Positions 34,054 through 41,800 of a DNA stretch of 64,000 nucleotides are shown here, in pieces. The translations under genes and the position numbers were made by a program. The notes below the pieces were generated by a model, which worked only from the letters and a program-made list of their open reading frames with translations, was not told the origin of the DNA and did no database searches. Position 1 is the stretch's first letter, and each line of letters starts with the position of its first letter. Source of the stretch: Alkalinema sp. FACHB-956 (GTDB lineage Bacteria > Cyanobacteriota > Cyanobacteriia > Leptolyngbyales > Leptolyngbyaceae); NCBI RefSeq assembly GCF_014697025.1, contig NZ_JACJRC010000001.1, positions 248,001 to 312,000 on the forward strand. The letters run 5' to 3'.

Positions 34054-35019
34054 ATGACCACTCAACCCATGACAACCCTAACCCTCACTCCCACCCTGCC
34101 CCCCATCGCCCCCCTCGGCATTGGCACTTGGGCCTGGGGCGACTCCCTCTTCTGGAGCTACGGCAAAGACTACGGAGCCGAACAGGTAGAAACCGCCTTT
34201 TTCGCCGCGATCGAAGCTGGGATCACCCTCTTCGACACCGCAGAAGTCTACGGCCTGGGTGAATCGGAACGCCTGCTAGGCAAATTCCTCCAGCAAACCC
34301 GCCAACCCATCCTGCTGGCCACCAAATACATGCCCCTGCCCTGGCGCTTCAGCCCCAACCAAGTGCGGGACGCCGTCAAAGCCAGCTTGGATCGCCTACA
34401 GCGCGATCGCATTGACCTCTACCAAATCCACCAACCCGTCAGCTTTCTAATCAGCCAACAGACCCTGCTGGACACCCTAGCAGCAGAAGTCCAAGCCGGT
34501 CGCATCACCGCCCTCGGGGTCAGCAACTACTCCGCAACGCAAATGCGCCAAGCCCACAAAATTCTCGCCGATCGCGGCATCCCCCTAGCCGTCAACCAAG
34601 TGCCCTACTCCCTCCTCGATCGCAAAATCGAAACCAGTGGCGTCATGGAAACCGCCAAGGAACTGGGGGTGACCATCCTGGCCTACAGTCCCCTCGCTCA
34701 GGGCTTGCTCACGGGCAAGTACAGCCCCGAAACCGCCCAGAACCCCGTCATGGGTGCCCGTCGGCTGGATCCGCGATTTAATCCCCAAGGACTGCAAAAA
34801 ATTCAGCCCCTAGTGAAACTTTTACAGAAAATTGGTGAAAACTACGATTGCACCCCCGCTCAAGTCGCTCTCAACTGGTTGATGGCACAAGGGTCTGTGG
34901 TGCCAATCCCTGGAGCCAAAACCGCCAATCAAGCCCAGCAAAATGCTGGAGCCTTAGGCTGGGCACTCACACCGGAGGAAATTACGCAGATCGATCTGAT
35001 GACCCGATCGTGGCGATAG
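34054..35019 (+). CDS. Aldo/keto reductase
   Basis: A 321-aa NADPH-dependent oxidoreductase with the AKR TIM-barrel. The catalytic tetrad is visible: Asp in TLFDTAEVYG, Tyr in the same motif, Lys in LATKYMPLPW and His in LYQIHQP. Cofactor-binding motifs AYSPLAQGLLTGKY and VVPIPGAKTANQAQQN follow. The family reduces aldehydes and ketones, but the substrate is unknown. The start is set at ATG 34054 (MTTQPMTT); ATG 34069 is equally possible. A longer frame from 33901 has no coding character. Confidence 0.85.
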   Translation: MTTQPMTTLTLTPTLPPIAPLGIGTWAWGDSLFWSYGKDYGAEQVETAFFAAIEAGITLFDTAEVYGLGESERLLGKFLQQTRQPILLATKYMPLPWRFSPNQVRDAVKASLDRLQRDRIDLYQIHQPVSFLISQQTLLDTLAAEVQAGRITALGVSNYSATQMRQAHKILADRGIPLAVNQVPYSLLDRKIETSGVMETAKELGVTILAYSPLAQGLLTGKYSPETAQNPVMGARRLDPRFNPQGLQKIQPLVKLLQKIGENYDCTPAQVALNWLMAQGSVVPIPGAKTANQAQQNAGALGWALTPEEITQIDLMTRSWR

Positions 35020-35159
35020 ATCCCGGATTGGAGACAATGCAGTGTGAATTTGACTAAAAAGCACTGTCTGATCAGGGCTACAAGAGTGGTATAAATTGGT
35101 TCATCGAAAAAATCCATTGCGGATTGTAAAGTCACACATCAGCGATCCAGGAAAAACCT

Positions 35160-35546
35160 ATGGGGACGGTATTAGTCGTTGACGATAGCGCTACAGCTCG
35201 GGAAATGCTGGTGGCTGAACTCCGCAGATGCGGCTTTCAAGTGGGCATGGCCGTGGATGGCGCGGATGCTAAGGACAAGATCCAAGCCAATCCCCCGATG
35301 CTGGTCATTACTGACTTGATCATGCCAAATGTCAATGGCTATGAACTCTGTCGTTGGATCAAAAATAATCCCGGCACAGAAAAAGTCCCTGTGATCATGT
35401 GCAGTACTAAAAGCGAAGATTTCGATCGCTATTGGGGCATGAAGCAAGGAGCCGATGCCTATATCACCAAGCCCTATCAGCCCAAGGACATGATCAACGC
35501 GGTTAAGTATCTGCTAGAAGAGTCCGGGGTCTATAGCGAAGAATAA
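35160..35546 (+). CDS. CheY-like response regulator (PilH type)
   Basis: A single-domain receiver of 128 aa. The acidic pocket is VVDDSA (Asp8, Asp9), the phospho-acceptor is in LVITDLIMPN (Asp52), Thr/Ser is in MCSTKSED and the Lys is in YITKPYQP (about 104). The tail block EDFDRYWGMKQGADAYITKP is typical of the PilH/PixH regulators of type IV pilus chemotaxis systems in cyanobacteria. No histidine kinase or CheA neighbour is present, so it probably serves a pathway encoded elsewhere. Confidence 0.85.
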   Translation: MGTVLVVDDSATAREMLVAELRRCGFQVGMAVDGADAKDKIQANPPMLVITDLIMPNVNGYELCRWIKNNPGTEKVPVIMCSTKSEDFDRYWGMKQGADAYITKPYQPKDMINAVKYLLEESGVYSEE

Positions 35547-35590
35547 TCGATCACTTATCTAAAACTTATCTAATCTAAAACTTATCTAAA

Positions 35591-35675
<85 letters not shown>

Positions 35676-36040
35676 AAGCGGCTCCTAATTATATTAACCT
35701 AGGTCCCCCCAAACCGTGCAAGCAAAACTGGGTAACTCATCCAGTCAAACGATCGTTCCCCCCTTCGAATCTTCCCTCCCTGACCTGCCCCACCCGCGAT
35801 CGACACCACTGCTGGGGCAGGTTCAAAAACTTCCAGGCTAAGAAATTCAGGCTAAGAAATTCAGGCTAAGAAATTTCAGGCTAAGAAGTTCTAACTTGGG
35901 AACCCTTTTTAGGAAATCTAGGTTTAATAAAGGGTAGGGCTAGGTAACGTTGGGCTATTCCAACCCGATCGAGGGTTTCAATGCCCACTAGATCTGTCCT
36001 GATTTTGGTTTGATTTTGACTCGATCGTGGCTGAATTGCT
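35676..36040. other. Intergenic with 14-bp tandem repeat
   Basis: No gene is supported. Contains the repeat at 35834-35890. Confidence 0.45.
35834..35890. repeat. 14-bp tandem repeat x4
   Basis: CAGGCTAAGAAATT at 35834, 35848 and 35862, with a fourth copy at 35877 carrying one change and one extra base between. Confidence 0.9.
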
Positions 36041-36778
36041 ATGCACCCTCTCTGTCCCGACTGCCAACCCCAATCGCTTGACCTCTTTGGCCTGCAAGCC
36101 CAGAAAAAACAACGCCAACTCACGATCGCGATCGGTCTGATTGGCGGATTCGCCTTGGTGGAAGCGCTGATTGGCTGGAGTAGCCACAGTTTGGCGCTGG
36201 TGGCCGAAGCGGGGCATTTGGTTGCCGATTGCGCGGCTTTGGGGTTAGCACTCCTAGCAACTGTCATCGGGCGCTCCTCTCGGAAGGTAGGCTGGATCGG
36301 TAGCCATCAGTTAACCGTGCGCAAGCCCCAAAGCGCAGAAACCTGGGCAGCCTTTGCCAATGGATTTGGTTTGGTACTGATTGCGCTATGGATTACCTGG
36401 GAAGCTGCCCACCACCTCCAGCAGCCCTCGGCGGAGATCGAAAGTTTGCCGATGCTGATGACGGCGATCGCGGGGGTTGTGGTGAATAGCATTAACGTTG
36501 CACTGTTGCACAAAGACAGTCAGCATGACCTCAATTTGAAAGGGGCTTTTCTGCATGTACTGGCGGATATGCTGGGGTCGATCGGGGTCATCGTCGCGGC
36601 GATCGCGGTGGCGGTGCTGCATTGGCTCTGGGCCGACTGTGCCATCAGTTTTGTGATCGCGGGGTTGATTAGTCTCTCAGCCATTCCCTTAATTTGGCAA
36701 AGCGGACGGCAACTCTGGCTGCAAAATCAGCCAGCTCAGGTGATTAAGCAAGATCGTTCACCTCACGATCCAGCCTAG
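36041..36778 (+). CDS. Cation diffusion facilitator transporter
   Basis: CDF-family metal exporter of 245 aa, with an N-terminal CPDC motif and about six membrane helices. Metal-site residues are in helix 2 (ALVAEAGHLVAD: Glu replacing the usual first Asp, His, Asp) and helix 5 (HVLADMLGS: His and Asp). It has no long cytosolic C-terminal domain, so it is a short CDF of the kind that exports Zn2+ or related ions. The substrate is inferred only at family level. Its stop lies 36 nt before the first Rpn gene. Confidence 0.8.
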   Translation: MHPLCPDCQPQSLDLFGLQAQKKQRQLTIAIGLIGGFALVEALIGWSSHSLALVAEAGHLVADCAALGLALLATVIGRSSRKVGWIGSHQLTVRKPQSAETWAAFANGFGLVLIALWITWEAAHHLQQPSAEIESLPMLMTAIAGVVVNSINVALLHKDSQHDLNLKGAFLHVLADMLGSIGVIVAAIAVAVLHWLWADCAISFVIAGLISLSAIPLIWQSGRQLWLQNQPAQVIKQDRSPHDPA

Positions 36779-36814
36779 GAAATCGATCGGGTGTCATTGT
36801 AGTAAAATTGAACT

Positions 36815-37618
36815 ATGTTTGACAACCTTTCTAAATTCCTGATTCAGCAATATTCCCAGGACTTTGCGGCTTGGTTGCTAGGGGAGCCGATCGCCCTAAC
36901 CGAACTGCAACCCACCGAACTGTCGATCGAGCCGATTCGAGCGGATTCTGTAATTTTATTGAAATCGCAACAGGTGATTGTCCACTGTGAATTTCAAACC
37001 AACCCTGATCGGGATTTACCCTTTCGCATGGCGGATTATGCGTTACGGATTTATCGCAAATATCCCGATCGAAAGTTAGTGCAAGTGGTGGTTTATTTAC
37101 GGGAAACCACTTCAGAGTGGGTTTATGTAACACAATTTGAAGGCAATCAGTTCCGCCATGAGTTCCAAGTGGTGCGGCTGTGGGAGCAGTCGCCGGAAGT
37201 GTTTTTGCAACGGCCTGGATTGTTGCCCTATGCGGTGTTGACGCAAACGAACGATCGTGAAGCAGTCCTACGGGAAGTGGCGCGGCGCTTGGATGAGATT
37301 CCCGATCGGAGGGAACGGAGTAATTTGACGGTGAGCAGTGCGGTGATGGCTGGGTTATCATTGGAGAAGACGGTGATTCAACGAATTCTCAGGAGGGAAG
37401 TGATGCGGGAATCGGTGATTTATCAAGAGTGGGAAACGGAACTCAAGGCGGAAGGCCGAGCGGAAGGTCGGATGGAAGGACAGGAAGAGGAGCGGCAGAT
37501 CCTGGCGATGAAGATGTTGCAGGAAGGCTTATCCCTGGAGACGATCGCGCGGATTACCGAATATTCGATCGAACAATTGGAATCCATACAGGCTCAGATT
37601 AATTCAGCCGATCGCTGA
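36815..37618 (+). CDS. Rpn-family PD-(D/E)XK nuclease, copy 1
   Basis: A 267-aa protein of the Rpn (recombination-promoting nuclease/putative transposase, PD-(D/E)XK) family. Likely catalytic residues are Asp44 in RADSVILL and Glu59/Gln61 in HCEFQT. The C-terminal third is helical with AEGRAEGRMEGQ repeats, ending LEGLSLETIA-type helix and IEQLESIQAQIN. It is near-identical to the gene at 44192, including 15 nt of upstream sequence (TGTAGTAAAATTG). A consensus AGGAGG and ATG occur in phase inside the gene (37391-37405), as in E. coli rpn genes where an internal small protein inhibits the full-length toxin. A stretch of repeats of its own 3' end follows. Confidence 0.85.
   Translation: MFDNLSKFLIQQYSQDFAAWLLGEPIALTELQPTELSIEPIRADSVILLKSQQVIVHCEFQTNPDRDLPFRMADYALRIYRKYPDRKLVQVVVYLRETTSEWVYVTQFEGNQFRHEFQVVRLWEQSPEVFLQRPGLLPYAVLTQTNDREAVLREVARRLDEIPDRRERSNLTVSSAVMAGLSLEKTVIQRILRREVMRESVIYQEWETELKAEGRAEGRMEGQEEERQILAMKMLQEGLSLETIARITEYSIEQLESIQAQINSADR
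37391..37396 (+). promoter_or_regulatory. Internal Shine-Dalgarno in Rpn copy 1
   Basis: AGGAGG, six bases before an in-phase ATG (37403). The full match to the 16S tail inside a coding sequence is unusual and is conserved in copy 2 at 44768-44773. Confidence 0.55.
37403..37618 (+). CDS. Putative internal small Rpn protein (RpnS-like), copy 1
   Basis: In-phase internal frame of 71 codons (residues 197-267 of the Rpn protein), starting MRESVIYQEWE after AGGAGG. It would contain only the helical EGR-repeat tail without the nuclease core. By analogy with E. coli Rpn proteins, whose internally initiated small form binds and inhibits the toxic large form, this could be an antitoxin. The start signal is seen; the product and its function are inference. 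Confidence 0.4.
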   Translation: MRESVIYQEWETELKAEGRAEGRMEGQEEERQILAMKMLQEGLSLETIARITEYSIEQLESIQAQINSADR

Positions 37619-38060
37619 AGAAAATGGTCGATCGAACCACCGGATATTCAATGCTTCCGAAGATTTAGCCAAGATTCAGCCGATCGCTGAAGGTAAAGGT
37701 CGATCGAACATCTCCACAAAGAACGATCGCGCGGATTACGGAATATTCGATCGAACAATTGGAATCCATACAGGCTCAGATTAATTCAGCCGATCGCTGA
37801 AGTCAACGGTCGATCGAACCTCTCTACAACAAACGATCGCGCGGATTACAAACTATTCGATCGAACACCTGGAAGTAATACAAGAGCAGAGTAATTCAGC
37901 CGATCGCTGAAGGTAAAGGTCGATCGAACATCTCCACAAAGAACGATCGTGCTGATTACAGAATATTCGCTAGAACAACTGCAAGCCATGCAGGCACAGA
38001 TTAATTGCGCTGATTCCTAAAGATAAAGGTCGATCGAACATCTCCACAACGAACGCTCAT
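37541..38060 (+). repeat. Array of Rpn 3'-end copies (110-bp units)
   Basis: The last 78 bases of the Rpn gene (37541-37618) recur at 37723-37800, 37833-37910 and 37943-38020. Each retains the frame of the C-terminal 25 codons and a stop (TGA, TGA, TAA). Units are joined by a 32-bp linker with GGTCGATCGAAC and TCTCCACAA, giving a period of 110 bp. A decayed unit lies between the gene and the first full copy. Divergence increases along the array. Confidence 0.9.
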
Positions 38061-38065
38061 GTTTT

Positions 38066-38803
38066 TTACGGATAGATTTGCGTCCATTGGGGGGGAGTTT
38101 CACATTTGGGGCGCTGATCCCATAGAGCTTTTTGTAATATCAGTTTGCCATTTGCAAAACTATATGTGTATTTTCGTGGTTTTAATCTTGCTTTGACAAA
38201 TAGTCGATAATTACAAGGAATCTCGAAACTCAGCTCACGAGTTTGTGGATCAAATTGAGGCCAATTACGGAAATAATGAGTCGAATTGGATAAATTTTCT
38301 GGCTCAGGTTGATCGAGTTGTAACGGAATTGGATTAATTCCATCTCGATCGTTGTAATGGAAAACAACAGTATTGGGTGTCAACCAAGTAGTATTAAAAC
38401 TACATTTTACAACAACTAAAGAATCATGCTGAGTTACTTGATAAGGACCCCAGAAATCAAATAAACCTTGAGCTTCAATCGATCTACTAAAGTCACAAGC
38501 CTTACCCATTTCCTTGAATTGATGTGTTTGACTGAGTAAAATTTCCAACCCAGGTCGTTGAGGAATCATTCTTTTCAGGTTATATATAACTCGTTCTTCC
38601 CAGTTCATTGCTGCCCATGATTGTTCTTCTTCTGTTAAAGCTGGGGGGGGGTATTCAGAAAATTTAGCAGGCTCTGGCGAAGCTGTTTTGAGTGTAGCTG
38701 TATTCTGGGAAAAGGCTTGACAAGCTGTACTGCTCATACCTAAAAATAATACAGTTAGCCAAAAATTTATGACTCGGATTGCAGATAATTGAGTATTCAT
38801 CAT
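38066..38803 (-). CDS. Exported protein, possible lipoprotein and immunity partner
   Basis: A 245-aa protein, family not recognised. It has an N-terminal signal sequence (hydrophobic 12-23) ending in SSTAC at Cys28, which could be a weak lipobox. Four further Cys (KACDF, VKCSF, IPCNY, PKCET) suggest a disulfide-bonded periplasmic fold. The gene starts 16 nt after the stop of the 1621-aa protein and is surely cotranscribed. Because that protein ends in a lysozyme-like domain, the partner could be an immunity or inhibitor protein; this rests on gene order alone. GC content is low (about 37% in a 60-base sample at 38461). Confidence 0.6.
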   Translation of the reverse strand: MMNTQLSAIRVINFWLTVLFLGMSSTACQAFSQNTATLKTASPEPAKFSEYPPPALTEEEQSWAAMNWEERVIYNLKRMIPQRPGLEILLSQTHQFKEMGKACDFSRSIEAQGLFDFWGPYQVTQHDSLVVVKCSFNTTWLTPNTVVFHYNDRDGINPIPLQLDQPEPENLSNSTHYFRNWPQFDPQTRELSFEIPCNYRLFVKARLKPRKYTYSFANGKLILQKALWDQRPKCETPPQWTQIYP

Positions 38804-38819
38804 CGATTCCTCCTAATAG

Positions 38820-41800
38820 TTAATATTTAAAAACAAATACACTCTTACGTAATGCTTTAGCATAGGCAACCCCAAACTGCTGAATTTCCTGTTTTGCAGA
38901 TGGATCATAGTCATTTACCAACTCTCCTAATGCTGTGTAGGATTCTGGAGACCCATCCCACTGATATCGCGAATGATGAACAGTCTCTCCTGGTTGCCAA
39001 ATAATAATTTTGTATCCCCGAGGATCTGGACTAGTTCCTCGATCCTTATATTGAAAGCTACCTTGCCAATCAGGATTTGGTTTTTCTGAACCATCTCCAA
39101 ATACCCAATCCATTGCTGATTTTGTAGTAGCTCGTCCAGCGACAAAATAGTCAACCAGTGTAAAGGCCGCCCATTGATCTTGCTCCAAAATCTCTGGATT
39201 AGCAATAAAGTCAAGATTGCGTAGCCCTGGTACTCCTTTAATTCCTAATGTACCTTCTCGTGCCCGATCGGTTAAGTCTTGATAGCGGATGCGCCCGGTC
39301 ACTTGAACAAATCCCCGCCCCTTGTAGCGGATATGATCTCCCTCAACTTGGTTCATTAAATCAACCCGCCATTTATAACCGTCTTCTTTGCCGGGATATT
39401 CCAATGTGGTTCTAAAACGATCTCCTTCATGGGCACCGATCGCTAAAATGGCTGCCATCTTTTCATACATTATATTCAATTCTGCTTCATTGCTAGTCAG
39501 TTTAAAAATACCTTGTTCAATAAACTCATCAAGAACTAACTCCAGACGATTTTTGACAGTTTCAGTAGTGGCGCTACTATCCCATGCTGTCCGTGTAACC
39601 TCTGCCAATAATTCCACACTCAAAGAATAGACAATACCAGGCAGAGGTGTTGCTTCTAGAGGGGGCTCCAACAGAGGAGACCAGGCTAGACTGTTCGCTA
39701 GCTGAGAAGTTAGATTGGTGACTTGGGAAGAAGCCGTACAAATATTCTGACGACTGTTAAGTGTACTGACCTTCAAGAAGAAATCATCGGGATCATAGAC
39801 GAATAAATCATTATTATCTTGAGCAACAATATAGGCACTTCCCCACTCCAATAAACGATCAACAAATAGAGTATTGTCTAATTGATTCGCCCAAGCTGAA
39901 TCATTGACATTGGTTAGCACAATTGCAAGTTTTTGCAAGTACTCTAGCGCATATTGACGCTTTTCGGGTTGAAAGGTCTTCAGAAATTGCTGAAGTGCTT
40001 GAGGATTGGGAGTAGAATCTGGCAATTTGAGCCAGCGACTCATAAAGAAATGGAAGTCATCGGTTGGGTTGACATAGGTACTTCTCTCGGCCAATGTTAC
40101 GTAGGCTCCACCGAAGTTGAGCAAAGAACTCATCACCTGAGCATTTAAGAGTTGCTGAGCTAATGTTGCATCATTGATAGCAGCCGTCGATCGAATTAAA
40201 CGTTCTGCAAAGTTTAGAGCTTGAGTGGAACGGTCTACTGTAGGGAGGTTATTTGCCAGCATCCCCAACCCCGCCGCTGCGATGCGGATATCCCCCTGCT
40301 CCAGCAACGTCTCGACCCAATTGGCAATCTCAGTACCATTCGTCGCCTCCACCGTCGGATGCACCTGCACCAAACTGTAACCCAAATTCAACAACGCCTC
40401 AACAAACTCCACCGTCTGCACCGCATCCCGCCACTGCGCTACCTGCATCCCCGCCTGCACCAAACTCCGACTCATGCGCCACAGTTGCAAGTCATACCAG
40501 TCTCCATCGCCATTGCCCAAGCCATTCAACATTTGCACCACATTGCCCACAATCCCCGCCGCCTTGGTATTGCCATGCAGGATTGTCCGAATCGTATTGC
40601 CATCACTCAAACCACTGTCCGCCATATCCCACAGCTGATCTAACCAACCAAAGGTTCCAGTCAAACCCGTTCCCTGGGGCTTCAATAAACCATAGCTACG
40701 GGCCAGTTCCCGCGCCGCTTGCTGAATTTGATTCGTCTGTTGTGCCCCAAACCAATGGGTCTGGAGATGTGCCGCTCCCACCACCGTTTCCACTAGCGTT
40801 TGGAAGGTCAATAACCGAACTGATTCGGGATTCGTTACCAATTCTTTGGCTAAGGCCAAGCCAATTTGATTCAAATTCGCTGAGGAATACTTTGCTTTGA
40901 CTAAACTGCCTTGGAAAAACTGATCTAACCAAGCCCCCGTAAAGGCGGCTCCTCCCTCATAGCCAAAGCCAATGCGATCATCGGCATCGCCCTGGAGATA
41001 GGCTCCGGCTTCGATGAGCAAGTTGATACGATTTTTGAGCGCTGCTTTCTTGGCTTGGTTCCCAGCACTATCCGTCGGAATGGCGGCAAGGGCAGTCGTC
41101 AGGATGGAGCGTAGACGACTACGATAGGTGTTGCTGCTACCAGGGTTGCCATTGGCCGGGAACCACTGTGGATCGTTGAGAACCCCTTCTGGGGTGTTGT
41201 AGGGACTGCGAGACCACTGTCCACCATACCAGTAGCCCCAATAGCCATCAGCCCCCCAACCATACTGGGCCAGACCACTGCCTCCGCTCTGGCCACCACT
41301 CCCCCCCAGGGGCGGTGCAACCAGGTTATCTCCACTGGTATTGGGGTCATTGGGGTCTGTGCTCCCGGTCCACAGGTCGGTATCTGCCCAGGTGAAGGGT
41401 TTGGGGACGGAGAAGCTGTATTGCTCGGTTTGCAAGTTGCCTGCTCGATCGAGGCTGCGGAGGGTGAGGGTATGGCTACCTTGCTGGCTGGGATCGTTCC
41501 AATTGAGGAGGTCACTGACGGATTTGCTCCATTGACCATTGTTGCCCGTCCAAGTTTGGGGCGTTTGGTTGTCGAGTTGGTAGGTGACGTTGGCTAAACC
41601 CACCCCTAGATCAGTAATCGTGGCTTGGATTTGGTCGCTACTTTGCCAGGTGATGCCGTTGAGAATGCCGGAGATGACTTGGTTTGGAGCCACAGTATCA
41701 ATGGTAATCGCCAAGGCATTGCCCGTAGTGCTATAGCCCCAAGGATTGGTGACCTGGGCCGTCAAGCCATAGCTACCATCCGCCAACTCCGCTAATTGCA

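Noticed and set aside
37541-38060. Possible CRISPR array from regularly spaced repeats
   Set aside because: Units are 110 bp, degenerate, and continuous with a gene's 3' end; there are no spacers or cas genes.
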